DNA from: Emticicia sp. 21SJ11W-3
GTDB taxonomy: Bacteria > Bacteroidota > Bacteroidia > Cytophagales > Spirosomataceae
Direction: 5' to 3'
Assembly (NCBI RefSeq): GCF_024138715.1
Contig: NZ_CP092074.1
Coordinates: forward strand, 1,364,001 to 1,428,000
Length of the DNA: 64,000 nt
The translations under genes were made by a program, and so were the position numbers. Positions 16,817 to 25,652 of the stretch are shown piece after piece. A model generated the notes under the pieces. That model saw only the letters and a program-made list of their open reading frames with translations, searched no databases and had not been told where the DNA came from. How positions within the stretch are numbered: position 1 is the first letter of the stretch; every line of letters starts with the position of its first letter.

Positions 16817-18271
16817 TTATCTCTTGCCAGCCTCCTTGCTTTTTCTAATCATATCTACCGTAAAATCAATGACACTTGTGTTATTCTTTATCAGCTCTTC
16901 ATAATTGCGGTTTACCTCGTAGTCAAGGTCAAGAAAAAATCCTTTATTTACTTTATTTGGTAAGCGATGCACAATTTTGTAAAGCGGAGTATGTACAATA
17001 AATCTGGTGTTGGGCAGGCTAAAGTTGTCCCAGGTTCCGGCAAAACTCCCCCATGTGGCTCCACCTACCTGTTGGCCTATCACTTGCCCTATGCCTAAAT
17101 CATGTGCCACGTTCATGGTAAAAGTGGTGGCCGAGTAGCAGCCGGGGTCGGTCAGAAAATAAGTTTTGCCTTTAAAGCCCAAAACCGGGTCAGGTTTATT
17201 TTTTGAGTTTCCTTTGTTTACCCTATACATAAACCCATCTTTCTGTTTTCTGAACGCCAGCCATAAAAAAAGCGGAGGGCTGATATACCAGGGTTTGGCA
17301 ATAGAAAAGTAAGCCCCTTTTTTAAAGCCCATGGTATCAATAAGCGTAAAGGGCTTTGGCGAAAGGTACTTTAGCAAGCGGGCAATGTTGGGTATATACC
17401 CACCGCCATTGGCTCTGAAATCTATAATCAGATGTTCTACTTCTTTTTGCTTTATCTGACTGAATCTATGCCGCAGAACCCGCTTGAATTTCAGGTGGCC
17501 TAAATCAAATACATGGCCTCTCATGCTGAACTCTGTGATGTCGAGCATAGCGATGTGATTGACGCTATCAACAATTTTCAGACCCAGATTTGGTCTTTTA
17601 AATGCTTTGTAGCGTTTGTCTGAAAACTTATTCATGGCAGGTGTTGGTAAGCAAGCCAGCTTTTTAGTGCGGACACCGGTATTAAATGGCAACCTGTACG
17701 TAATGCTTACCGAATCTTTTTCTCCGTATTGCCTTAAATAGTAACCAGGAAAAAAATGAGTAGCGTAATATTCTTTCGCCTCAGGGTTGTTGCGGTCAGC
17801 AGAAACCATCATCTTTAACTTGTTGATGAGAAGTCTGATAGGTTCGTTATTTATACTGATAACCTCTGAGCCTCTTATGACAGTTGAGTCTTGCGAACCA
17901 TTAATGCTTATGTAGTATTTGTCCTGAATTTTGCGCAGATAAAACGGAACATACTTCACTTTTTTGGCATTGAAACGCTTTTTGTCGAACCGTAGGTTGG
18001 TGTGCCCGTCTTCTACGGCGGTCACCAGTTGCCCAATAATCTGGTAGGCCTCCAGATAGCTTAAAGGTTTTGAAATGCTGTTATAGAGCGAGTCATATAA
18101 TTGGTTATAGGCTTCTTTTGATTGATAATAGTACATACCCGGGTGCAGTTTTTCGAATTTGCGTTTCAGGGTAGCCATGTCTTCTCTTACTTCTTCTACC
18201 GAAAATACCTGCTTTTGTGCGTGGCAATTCATGCTTAGAATAATAAAAAATACTGTCAGAAGGCGTCTCAT
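16817..18271 (-). CDS. S41 family peptidase (copy 1)
   Basis: I chose ATG 18271 because it opens a signal peptide (MRRLLTVFFIILSMNCHAQ). The 484-residue product has an N-terminal helical domain with 'YHPGMYYY'-type residues, 'EDGHTNLRF' near residue 88 and the S41 protease fold. The catalytic Ser lies in 'PGCYSATTF' near 380. It resembles tail-specific/C-terminal processing proteases but has no clear PDZ domain. It probably acts in the periplasm. The gene directly upstream is a diverged paralogue whose stop lies 87 bases before this start, so they are probably co-transcribed. Confidence 0.88.
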   Translation of the reverse strand: MRRLLTVFFIILSMNCHAQKQVFSVEEVREDMATLKRKFEKLHPGMYYYQSKEAYNQLYDSLYNSISKPLSYLEAYQIIGQLVTAVEDGHTNLRFDKKRFNAKKVKYVPFYLRKIQDKYYISINGSQDSTVIRGSEVISINNEPIRLLINKLKMMVSADRNNPEAKEYYATHFFPGYYLRQYGEKDSVSITYRLPFNTGVRTKKLACLPTPAMNKFSDKRYKAFKRPNLGLKIVDSVNHIAMLDITEFSMRGHVFDLGHLKFKRVLRHRFSQIKQKEVEHLIIDFRANGGGYIPNIARLLKYLSPKPFTLIDTMGFKKGAYFSIAKPWYISPPLFLWLAFRKQKDGFMYRVNKGNSKNKPDPVLGFKGKTYFLTDPGCYSATTFTMNVAHDLGIGQVIGQQVGGATWGSFAGTWDNFSLPNTRFIVHTPLYKIVHRLPNKVNKGFFLDLDYEVNRNYEELIKNNTSVIDFTVDMIRKSKEAGKR

Positions 18272-18358
18272 TAAATATTTTATAGGGGTTATGGAGCTAT
18301 AAGCAGGTAAAAGCGGTTTTTGACTCTGAAACTGATTAATGCATATCAGGCCTGCCAA

Positions 18359-19852
18359 TTATCTTACTTTTATTTTATTCTTAATCAGGTCTAATGTAAA
18401 CTTCAACACCGTATCTTCGTTGTTCAGGAAGTCTTCCAGATTGGCCTTAACTTCAAAGTCGGGATACAGAATAGGTTTATCGTATTTTTTTGAATCTATG
18501 TTGTAGAGAATCCTACCCAGCGGAAGAGAGATTTCAAGCGAGGTGTTGGGTAACTGAATAGTAGAAAACTGGGCTGCTGAGCAGCCGTCATACGCTCCGC
18601 CGCAACTCATGCCTACGTAGGTGCCTACGCCCATGTTATGTAGTTTAGAAACCAGCAAAGCCGCTGCCGAAAACGTGCCTCCGTTCATTAATACATAAAC
18701 ATTGTTACTGTAACGGAACTCATCATGAGGGCGTTGTTTGCGAGAATATTTACTTTCAAGGAAGCCATCTGAGTCGCGCACGGAAAACTCGGCGCTTAGC
18801 CTTGTGGCGGCCTCTCTTGCAAATTTGCCATCATACTTTTTATAGTCTTGTTTCAATCTTTGCAGACTTTCATCTCTGAAACCCAGGCGATAAGCATCAA
18901 ATGGCTGATTGGTAAAGTAACGTAACAAAAATGTTGAATACTCAAGTAAACCACCCGAATTGCCACGCAAATCAAGAATCAGGTTTTCAATTTTGTTTTC
19001 CTGTAGTTTTCTGAAAATCTTCTTCGTTTCTCCTTCAAAATTAGCCCGTTTCATGTTCTGGAAATCATACATAAACGAGCGTACATCAACCAGCGCTACT
19101 TTGCGTGTAGAGTCAATAACCTTGTAAGACACCATACCGGTGGTGTCTTCGTCTACATCAGGGTATCTGGTTTCAAGCATCTTTTCCATAAAATAAGAGT
19201 CTTTTGCCTCTATTTTTATGGTTTTTGGTTTGTCGGTGCCTGGTTTTCTGTAACTGATCGTAAAAAAATCCTGTTCACCTTTCCATAAGTAGTATAATTT
19301 TCTGAACTCCCTGATGGTATAATACTTGCGTGCGTTTGGGTTTATGCCATCGCCGCTATAAAAAGAATTTCGTTCCAGATTCTCCAGTATTTTCTTTACC
19401 GGCTGGCCGTCAATTTCCACAATTTCAGTGCCGCGGGTAATCTTCTTATCTGCCGAGTAATTTCTTGATACCAGCAACTGGCTATTAATAAGCCGAACGC
19501 TGAACGGAAAATATTTGGGTTTTTCTGAGGCTGATGCACTTTTCGTGAGAAGTCGTCTGTCGAGCATCATGTGGGTATGCCCACACCCGATAGACTGAAC
19601 CAGGGGCAAGAAGGCAAAATAAGCTTCACGCAAGGTCAGCCTGCCTTTTATGGTTGCCGCAATAGAGTCATAAAGGTGTTTATATTGGTCTTTCGATATG
19701 TATTTAAAAGGCGCCGGGTGGTATTTTTCAATATCGTTTTTCAGTACAGCCAGGTCTTCTTTGATTTGCTCACCAGAATAAGATTGGGCGCTGGTAATTG
19801 CATAGCAGCAAAGCAGTAAACACGTAAAAATATAACCGGATATCTTTTTCAT
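18359..19852 (-). CDS. S41 family peptidase (copy 2)
   Basis: The 497-residue protein starts with a signal peptide (MKKISGYIFTCLLLCC, ending 'TSAQS'). It shares the layout of its downstream neighbour: 'YHPAPFKY', 'GCGHTHMMLD' near residue 92, an 'LILDLRGNSGG' core strand and the Ser-containing 'GGTFSAAAL' near 393. It is therefore a periplasmic serine protease of the C-terminal-processing type. The two copies match in architecture but differ widely in sequence, which points to an old duplication. Whether all catalytic residues are intact needs an alignment; Ser and a downstream Lys-containing region can be seen. Confidence 0.88.
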   Translation of the reverse strand: MKKISGYIFTCLLLCCYAITSAQSYSGEQIKEDLAVLKNDIEKYHPAPFKYISKDQYKHLYDSIAATIKGRLTLREAYFAFLPLVQSIGCGHTHMMLDRRLLTKSASASEKPKYFPFSVRLINSQLLVSRNYSADKKITRGTEIVEIDGQPVKKILENLERNSFYSGDGINPNARKYYTIREFRKLYYLWKGEQDFFTISYRKPGTDKPKTIKIEAKDSYFMEKMLETRYPDVDEDTTGMVSYKVIDSTRKVALVDVRSFMYDFQNMKRANFEGETKKIFRKLQENKIENLILDLRGNSGGLLEYSTFLLRYFTNQPFDAYRLGFRDESLQRLKQDYKKYDGKFAREAATRLSAEFSVRDSDGFLESKYSRKQRPHDEFRYSNNVYVLMNGGTFSAAALLVSKLHNMGVGTYVGMSCGGAYDGCSAAQFSTIQLPNTSLEISLPLGRILYNIDSKKYDKPILYPDFEVKANLEDFLNNEDTVLKFTLDLIKNKIKVR

Positions 19853-20159
19853 TGGCGGCCTGTTTTCTTTTTCAAAACTAATTCAAAAAGTTGATTTTTC
19901 AAGCATTTGCAGCCATTGGCCTTTTATAGAATTGTGCAGCTTCAGGCAATAATATAATGAAATTGGCAGCCGTTTATTTTAAATGGCACGTGATATTTAT
20001 TGCCCGGGAAATGCAGATTAAGAGAGGTAAAAGTCAGGGTTTCTGAACAATTTTAACCGGTGCCTGTATGAGAAAAATATAATTTCAAACGTTACGGCTT
20101 AGACCGTATGTGTTTTTTTATTAATTTTGTGGCTCATAAAACTCGTTCTTTGAACACCT
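19853..20159 (+). other. Intergenic region between the S41 genes and nusB
   Basis: This 307-base divergent region holds no convincing gene. Close to nusB there is a TAATTTTG -7-like box at 20122-20129, without a clear -33 box. Just upstream is a short dyad, TACGG/CCGTA, at 20093-20108. Together these could form the nusB promoter and an operator, but support is weak. Confidence 0.35.
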
Positions 20160-21296
20160 ATGCTTAACAGACGCCTCATACGGATTCGTGCGATGCAAGC
20201 CTTATATGCTTATAAACAAGCAGAAGGTGCGAATTTCCAATTATCTTTAGACCTTATTGCAGACGATTTTGCTCCTGATTTGAACTCAATGGAGTTTCAG
20301 GACCGGGAAAAATTAGAAGGTTACAAAAAACTAGGTCAGCAACTACTTCAGGAAGAATTTTCACGCCAGAAAGAAGAAGATTTCACAGCCCCACGAGAGG
20401 TGGTGATGTCGGTTGAAAAAGCAAAAGATTTTTTTCTGTTAAAAAATAAAAAAGATGTAGAACACTATGCCGGCCGGATGATTATGGAAGCCGAGAAAGT
20501 GTACGACTTATATCTGCTTCTTTTATTGTTTTTTATTGAACTGGCCAATCGTGCAGAGGCAGACGAAAGAGAAGTTACCCCATCTAAATTGTCTGACAAC
20601 CAGATTATTAAAAAACTCCGTCAGGAAAAATTACTTGAAACACAGGCAATCAGACGCAATGTAAGCTGGGGTAGCGAACAGGTGCTTCCTGCCAAGTTGT
20701 ATCGCGAGGTTCTTCGCAAAAATGCTCACTATATTGAATATTGTTCAAAGAGAAATCATACGCTTGAAGAAGATTTCTCGTTTCTGAAATACATGCTCAA
20801 AAATGTAATTCTGAAAAATGAACTTACCTGGGAGTATTTTGAAAAACAGGATTTATACTGGATTGATGACGTTGAAACCCTTAGAGCCGCGGTAACGCAT
20901 ACTTTCCAGTCTTTTGTAGAAGACGGCCGGCTTAAAATTGTAGTTTTAGACCAGGAATGGGAAGAAAGAAAAGATTTTTTACAAACTTTGTACCGCAAGA
21001 GCATTCTGGAAGCCAAAGCTCTGGAAGATGTTCTGATTCCGAAACTTAAAAACTGGGAAATTGAGCGAATTTCGGAAACCGACCAGATTTTATTGAAAAT
21101 GGCGCTTGTTGAAATGCTTAATTACCCGAGCATTCCAATTAAAGTTACCATAAACGAAATCATTGAAATTGCCAAAGATTACAGTACTCCAAAGAGCGGC
21201 CAGTTTGTAAACGGTATTTTAGACGGCCTTTCAAAAGAACTGAAAGAAGACGGCAGAATACGGAAGAGCGGAAGAGGTATGTTAGACAATAAATAA
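20160..21296 (+). CDS. nusB: Transcription antitermination protein NusB, long Bacteroidota form
   Basis: The 378-residue protein starts at ATG with 'MLNRRLIRIRAMQALYA', typical of Bacteroidota NusB. The C-terminal 140 residues carry the all-helical NusB core ('ISETDQILLKMALVEML', 'VTINEIIEIAKDYSTPKSG'). The long N-terminal part is a lineage-specific extension, about twice the length of the E. coli protein. NusB binds boxA RNA with S10 and supports rRNA antitermination. It leads a run of housekeeping genes on the plus strand, but a good promoter at 21298 begins a separate transcript after it. Confidence 0.93.
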   Translation: MLNRRLIRIRAMQALYAYKQAEGANFQLSLDLIADDFAPDLNSMEFQDREKLEGYKKLGQQLLQEEFSRQKEEDFTAPREVVMSVEKAKDFFLLKNKKDVEHYAGRMIMEAEKVYDLYLLLLLFFIELANRAEADEREVTPSKLSDNQIIKKLRQEKLLETQAIRRNVSWGSEQVLPAKLYREVLRKNAHYIEYCSKRNHTLEEDFSFLKYMLKNVILKNELTWEYFEKQDLYWIDDVETLRAAVTHTFQSFVEDGRLKIVVLDQEWEERKDFLQTLYRKSILEAKALEDVLIPKLKNWEIERISETDQILLKMALVEMLNYPSIPIKVTINEIIEIAKDYSTPKSGQFVNGILDGLSKELKEDGRIRKSGRGMLDNK

Positions 21297-21297
21297 G

Positions 21298-21329
21298 TTG
21301 AATAATCCGCTACGAAAAGATTACCTTTG
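21298..21329 (+). promoter_or_regulatory. Bacteroidota-type promoter for ytxH-DUF1573-yajC
   Basis: TTG at 21298-21300 and TACCTTTG at 21322-21329 are separated by 21 bases, matching the TTTG / TAnnTTTG consensus of the Bacteroidota sigma factor. The first gene starts at 21392, giving a leader of about 55 bases. The -33 box overlaps the end of nusB. Confidence 0.6.
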
Positions 21330-21391
21330 GGGCGGAAAACTAAATCAAATTATTATCCATCATTAAATAAACCCTCAGGGAAAAGGATATT

Positions 21392-21712
21392 ATGAGCAAT
21401 TCATCAAGAACTTTTATCTCATTTTTAGTTGGTGTAGCAACCGGAGCTGCTTTAGGTATTTTATATGCGCCAGACAAAGGAGAAATAACCCGCGATAAAC
21501 TGGCGTATCGATTGTCGAAATACCGTGAGCAATTACAGAAATTTATCAATGATTTGATTGAAAGAGGGGATGAAGTAGCCATGGAAGTTGTAGGTGGCGA
21601 CAGCACCGCCAAGGCTGAAGGGCAAAAAGTAGTTAGTGAGGCACGCCAGAAAGCAGAGAAACTATTGGAAGACGTTGAATCTTTGATGAACCAGATAAAG
21701 GCAAAGAATTAA
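21392..21712 (+). CDS. YtxH domain-containing protein
   Basis: The 106-residue protein has one N-terminal membrane helix ('TFISFLVGVATGAALGILYAP') followed by 'DKGEITRDKL' and a charged, probably coiled-coil tail. This is the YtxH/gas-vesicle-like stress protein layout; in Firmicutes such proteins respond to general stress, and their role here is unknown. It is first in the short operon with DUF1573 and yajC (29- and 41-base gaps) behind the promoter at 21298. Confidence 0.85.
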   Translation: MSNSSRTFISFLVGVATGAALGILYAPDKGEITRDKLAYRLSKYREQLQKFINDLIERGDEVAMEVVGGDSTAKAEGQKVVSEARQKAEKLLEDVESLMNQIKAKN

Positions 21713-21741
21713 TTGATTCGAAAATCTTAAAATTTCAGAAA

Positions 21742-22194
21742 ATGAAGCAAATATTTGTATCAGTTTGCGCGGTAGTCATTCTGGCAGGTCTTAATTTTTC
21801 ATGCAATCTGGTTGGCTCCAAAGAGTCAGCAGGCTCTGCTGCGGCTGATACCGCTGCTGCCTTGGCTAACGCGCCAAAAATTGCATTTGAAGAAGAGAAT
21901 TTTGATTTCGGCAAATTAAAAGAAGGCGATATAGTAGAGCATAAATTTGTATTTACCAACGTTGGTAAAAGCCCTTTGCAGATTTTCAATGTGGGTGTGC
22001 AATGTGGTTGTACTGTGGCAAAAAAACCAGAAACTGCCATAGGTGTGGGCCAGAAAGATACCATCGTTGTAAGTTTTAACAGTACCGGTAAAGTGGGTGT
22101 AAATAAAAAGTTTGTTACGGTTTACTCTAACGCTAATCCGTCTCAATCAACTATTTCATTTACAGCAGAGGTGCTGGCGAAAGAGGCTAAATAA
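21742..22194 (+). CDS. DUF1573 domain-containing lipoprotein
   Basis: The 150-residue product has a signal peptide with a cysteine at the cleavage region ('LNFSC'), so it is probably a lipoprotein, although the lipobox is loose. The mature part is a single DUF1573 immunoglobulin-like domain with 'FDFGKLKEGDIVEHKFVFTN' and 'GCTVAKKPE'. DUF1573 proteins next to yajC are common in Bacteroidota. The function is unknown; envelope structure or protein folding is possible. Confidence 0.88.
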   Translation: MKQIFVSVCAVVILAGLNFSCNLVGSKESAGSAAADTAAALANAPKIAFEEENFDFGKLKEGDIVEHKFVFTNVGKSPLQIFNVGVQCGCTVAKKPETAIGVGQKDTIVVSFNSTGKVGVNKKFVTVYSNANPSQSTISFTAEVLAKEAK

Positions 22195-22235
22195 TTTAAA
22201 TTTTATTCAACAGAAAATATAATAAATAATATAAA

Positions 22236-22514
22236 ATGGTACTCTTACAAGCACAAGGCGGAAACGGAATGTTTTCTATAATAATGATGGTTGGTATGGT
22301 TGCGGTATTTTATTTTTTCATGATACGCCCGCAACAGAAAAAAGCCAGCGACCAGAAAAAAATGGTTGAAGAATTGAAAGAAGGAGATGAAATTGTAACT
22401 TTTGGTGGTTTGCACGGCAAAATTGTTGCCAAAGATGAAACAACCGTTACTATTGCAGCCGGTGGTGGCGCCAGACTTACTTTTGAGAAATCGTCAGTTG
22501 CAAGAAAAAAATAA
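22236..22514 (+). CDS. yajC: Preprotein translocase subunit YajC
   Basis: The 92-residue protein has one N-terminal membrane helix ('MFSIIMMVGMVAVFYFFMI'), then the diagnostic 'RPQQKK' and 'LKEGDEIVTFGGLHGKI', followed by a Lys-rich end. YajC accompanies SecDF at the Sec translocon. It sits 41 bases after the DUF1573 gene, and a strong hairpin follows at 22527-22561. Confidence 0.95.
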   Translation: MVLLQAQGGNGMFSIIMMVGMVAVFYFFMIRPQQKKASDQKKMVEELKEGDEIVTFGGLHGKIVAKDETTVTIAAGGGARLTFEKSSVARKK

Positions 22515-22526
22515 GAAAGGTTATAT

Positions 22527-22561
22527 AACCCCAAACCGGAATGCCGTTCCGGTTTGGGGTT
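22527..22561. terminator. 15-bp perfect hairpin between yajC and the YbbR-like gene
   Basis: AACCCCAAACCGGAA (22527-22541) pairs perfectly with TTCCGGTTTGGGGTT (22547-22561) over a 5-base loop. This is among the strongest stems in the window, but AAAAAC follows instead of a U-run. It may cap yajC mRNA from exonucleases or act as a factor-assisted terminator. Confidence 0.65.
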
Positions 22562-22591
22562 AAAAACTACTTAGCCGGAATCTTAAATTAT

Positions 22592-23245
22592 ATGAATTTT
22601 AAGACACTAGTCTTGTGTTTTATTGCTGCCTCTGTATATTGGCTGCTTAATGCCCTCAACAAGTCGGGTTATACAACCAGAATTAACTACCCAATCGATA
22701 TCAGGTATAACGATTCGCTCTATATTCCTGTAAGCCCATTGCCCAAAACCATTAAAGTGAGTGTGTCAAGTACCGGATGGAACCTGCTGAAAGACAATTT
22801 CTTTTTTAATGTATCTCCGTTAGAATATGAAATCTTAAACCCCGAGCTTCAAAACCATTTAGACACGGCAGTGCTTACAGAAAAACTTACCCAAAAACTC
22901 CGCAATACCAAGGTAAATTTTGTTAATACAGATACGCTGGTTTTTAATTTCGAAAAGAAAATAAGAAAAACCATAGTATTGAAAGTAGACAGTATTGCCG
23001 TTGACCTGGAGAAGAATTTCGTAATAGCAAGTCTGATAAATGTAACACCAGCCGAGATTGTTATTGAAGGCCCGGCTTCGGCTGTTAATGATTTAAAAGA
23101 CACTTTTTATCTGAAAGTGCCTGCCAGAAATCTGGCCATTAATTATGATGATAAAATCAGAGTTCCTCTTCCCCGGAATCCGATGCTAAAAGCCAGTGCT
23201 GAAAAAGCTGCCGTCAGTTTTGAAGTGGCCGAGTTGCTAAAATAG
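22592..23245 (+). CDS. YbbR/CdaR-like protein
   Basis: I chose ATG 22592 (MNFKTLVLC); the upstream in-frame ATG-like start at 22541 lies in the hairpin. The 217-residue protein has one N-terminal membrane helix and then extracytoplasmic YbbR-type repeats ('LPKTIKVSVSSTGWNLL', 'ITPAEIVIEGPASAVNDL'-like segments). In Firmicutes CdaR regulates the c-di-AMP cyclase CdaA; that role is not shown here. The yajC-YbbR order is typical of Bacteroidota, where coaE often follows, but coaE is not the next gene in this window. Confidence 0.82.
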   Translation: MNFKTLVLCFIAASVYWLLNALNKSGYTTRINYPIDIRYNDSLYIPVSPLPKTIKVSVSSTGWNLLKDNFFFNVSPLEYEILNPELQNHLDTAVLTEKLTQKLRNTKVNFVNTDTLVFNFEKKIRKTIVLKVDSIAVDLEKNFVIASLINVTPAEIVIEGPASAVNDLKDTFYLKVPARNLAINYDDKIRVPLPRNPMLKASAEKAAVSFEVAELLK

Positions 23246-23361
23246 TTATGCTGTCTCACTTGTAAAATCCGTTATTTTTTTTCAACTTACTAAGCAGATG
23301 TTTGTAGTTTTTACGAGCATCCGGTAAATTATTCGTTTTGAGTCTTAAAATTCATTGAAAA

Positions 23362-23667
23362 ATGCCATCAGAAACCGCTCGACGCTCGCAATCTACGCCT
23401 CTGAAAGATGCCATCGAAGGGTTTCTTAAAACCTTCAATCTGAAATCAAAATTCAATGAAACTTATCTGGTGGCTTTCTGGGAACGCATGATGGGTAAAA
23501 TTATAGCTTCCAGAACCAAAGAAATATACGTTAAAAACAGAGTGCTGTATCTTCGCCTTGAATCTTCCCCCCTCCGGCAAGAACTTTTTATGGCAAAAAC
23601 CAAGCTCATAGACCTCATTAATAAAGATGTGGGTGAGTCGGTTATTGATGACGTTATATTTTTATAG
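23362..23667 (+). CDS. DUF721 (DciA-like) protein
   Basis: The 101-residue protein starts at ATG 23362. It has the DUF721 core 'TYLVAFWERMMGKIIASRT' and 'YVKNRVLYLRLESSPLRQEL', ending with 'INKDVGESVIDDVIFL'. DUF721 members such as DciA help load the replicative DNA helicase in bacteria lacking DnaC, so a role in replication initiation is plausible. It follows the YbbR gene after 116 bases. Confidence 0.85.
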   Translation: MPSETARRSQSTPLKDAIEGFLKTFNLKSKFNETYLVAFWERMMGKIIASRTKEIYVKNRVLYLRLESSPLRQELFMAKTKLIDLINKDVGESVIDDVIFL

Positions 23668-23744
23668 GATACCTTAAACTTTTTTTTAGTTGGCTAATGT
23701 TATGATGCAAACATTACTACTCTAAAACACGCTGCAGGCAGGCT

Positions 23745-24704
23745 ATGAGCAAAAAGAATATACTTGTCGAAAATGAGCGCAACCGCCAGGACCTTGGCTT
23801 TGGTACCAAATTTACTGACCGCCGCAAAAGGCTTCTAAAGGGTGATGGCCAATTTAACGTGAAGCGAAAAGGACAGTCTTTTGAAGCCTGGCTCAATATC
23901 TACAATCGTTTCATTACAATGCAATGGAAAACCTTTTTCCTCATTGTGTTTCTGGTATATATCTTACTTAATTTTTTATTTGCGGTAGCGTATTATTTAA
24001 TAGGGGTAGAACACCTTATTGGTGTTAACATGACCAGCACGCACTCGCAGTTCTGGGATGCATTCTTTTTTAGCGCTCAGTCATTAACTACTGTAGGTTA
24101 TGGTCGCATTTCGCCCGATGGATTCATTGCCAGCTGGGTGGCAAGCATAGAGTCTATGATGGGGCTTATGCTTTTTGCAATTGTAACGGGTCTGTTGTAC
24201 GGGCGGTTTTCAAAACCTAATCCGCGGATATTGTTCAGTAAAAACCTGCTTGTTTCTCCGTACCTGAATACCAACGCAATGATGTTCAGAATTGTAAATG
24301 AAAGAAGCAACCAGTTAATTAATATGGAAATAAGCGTGGTGTTTTCAAAAATTGAGCAAAAAGAAGGTAGGGCGAACCGGAAGTATTCTGGTTTAACGCT
24401 TGAAAGATCAAAAGTAAACTTTTTCCCGACTAACTGGACGATTGTCCACCCGCTTACTGAAGACAGCCCGCTGTATAATGAAACACCTGAATCTTTATTG
24501 GCAGGTGATGCCGAATTTATGATAGCAATTCAGGGTATTGATGATACCTTTGCAGACCCGATTTACTACAGACATTCATACACGGCTAATGAAATGGTGT
24601 GGGGTGCCAGGTTTGCATCGATGATTGAATCAGTTGAAGAAGATGCCTATATACTGGATCTTAAGAAAATCGGTGATTATGAGCCGGCCGAACTGAATTA
24701 TTAG
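23745..24704 (+). CDS. Inward-rectifier potassium channel (KirBac type)
   Basis: The 319-residue protein has two membrane helices (about residues 61-86 and 130-150) flanking the pore helix and the selectivity filter T-V-G-Y-G near residue 115. A cytoplasmic IRK domain follows ('RILFSKNLLVSPYL', 'MMFRIVNERSNQLINMEISVVF', 'IQGIDDTFADPIYYRHSY'). It should conduct K+ across the inner membrane as a tetramer, gated by lipids or ligands. The length and all main motifs are intact. It looks like a single gene before the LD-carboxypeptidase, 25 bases away. Confidence 0.95.
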   Translation: MSKKNILVENERNRQDLGFGTKFTDRRKRLLKGDGQFNVKRKGQSFEAWLNIYNRFITMQWKTFFLIVFLVYILLNFLFAVAYYLIGVEHLIGVNMTSTHSQFWDAFFFSAQSLTTVGYGRISPDGFIASWVASIESMMGLMLFAIVTGLLYGRFSKPNPRILFSKNLLVSPYLNTNAMMFRIVNERSNQLINMEISVVFSKIEQKEGRANRKYSGLTLERSKVNFFPTNWTIVHPLTEDSPLYNETPESLLAGDAEFMIAIQGIDDTFADPIYYRHSYTANEMVWGARFASMIESVEEDAYILDLKKIGDYEPAELNY

Positions 24705-24729
24705 CATATCTTAAAATTGACATTCATAT

Positions 24730-25641
24730 TTGAAATCTTTAATTGCTCCCCCGGTTTTAGGTAAAGGTGATAAAGTGGCCATAGTGGCTCTGGCTAGTAA
24801 GATTGACCCGGCGGATATCCAACAGGCCATTGAATTTATGAGTGAAAACTGGCAAGTGGATATTGTAACCGGTGATTCGGTAGGAGCGGCATATTTTGAT
24901 TTTGCCGGCAATGACAATATCCGTGCAGCAGATTTTCAGCAGGCGCTTAACGATTCATCAATCAAGGCCATTTTCTCGGCACGAGGAGGCTACGGCAGTT
25001 CCAGAATTATTGATAAGATAGATTTCAGTCTTTTCAAACAGAATCCAAAATGGATTGTCGGTTTTTCTGACATTACTGCGGTTCATAGCCATATTCAATC
25101 ACTTGGGTTTCAGAGTTTGCATGGGCCCATGCCTAAAACTTTCATGAAAGACAACGCCTCTCTTAGGTCTATAGAGCCATTTCTTTTTGGTAAAGAGATC
25201 ATGTATGAAGTAGCGGCGCATCAGATGAACAGAGCAGGAGAGGCAGAAGGGCTTGTAACAGGAGGGAATCTGTGTCTGCTGGCGCATTTGATAGGGTCTG
25301 CGTCTGACATCAACTATGACAATAAAATACTTTTTATTGAAGACGTTGGTGAATACCTCTATAACATAGACCGCATGATGGTGCAACTGAAAAGAGCCGG
25401 AAAACTGAAGAGGCTGGCAGGCCTGATTGTGGGGTCTTTTAATGATTTAAAAGAAAACGATGTACCTTTTGGTAAGCATGCCTATGAGATTATTGCTGAA
25501 CACGTGGCCGAATATAATTATCCTGTTTGTTATGGTTTCCCCGTCGGGCATGACACTGCAAACCGGGCTCTGGCATGTGGAAGAGCTGCACGGCTGGAAG
25601 TGAACGAAATTGGAGTAAGGCTTGAATTTTTAAACCCTTAA
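24730..25641 (+). CDS. LD-carboxypeptidase, S66 family
   Basis: The 303-residue protein starts at TTG 24730, which places 'PPVLGKGDKVAIVALA' at the N-terminus as in the family. It contains the S66 nucleophile region 'FSARGGYGSSRIIDKID', then 'IVGFSDITAVHSHI' and 'EDVGEYLYNIDRMM' with the catalytic Glu, and a C-terminal 'FPVGHDTANRAL' with the His. It cleaves the L,D-bond that releases the terminal D-alanine from recycled tetrapeptides in the cytoplasm. The catalytic Ser-Glu-His set is visible by pattern. DUF1304 follows after 11 bases. Confidence 0.9.
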   Translation: MKSLIAPPVLGKGDKVAIVALASKIDPADIQQAIEFMSENWQVDIVTGDSVGAAYFDFAGNDNIRAADFQQALNDSSIKAIFSARGGYGSSRIIDKIDFSLFKQNPKWIVGFSDITAVHSHIQSLGFQSLHGPMPKTFMKDNASLRSIEPFLFGKEIMYEVAAHQMNRAGEAEGLVTGGNLCLLAHLIGSASDINYDNKILFIEDVGEYLYNIDRMMVQLKRAGKLKRLAGLIVGSFNDLKENDVPFGKHAYEIIAEHVAEYNYPVCYGFPVGHDTANRALACGRAARLEVNEIGVRLEFLNP

Positions 25642-25652
25642 TAAACAAAACC

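Noticed and set aside
19957-20046. 29-codon open frame upstream of nusB
   Set aside because: It has no hydrophobic or other recognisable pattern and no promoter or start context; chance is the simpler explanation.
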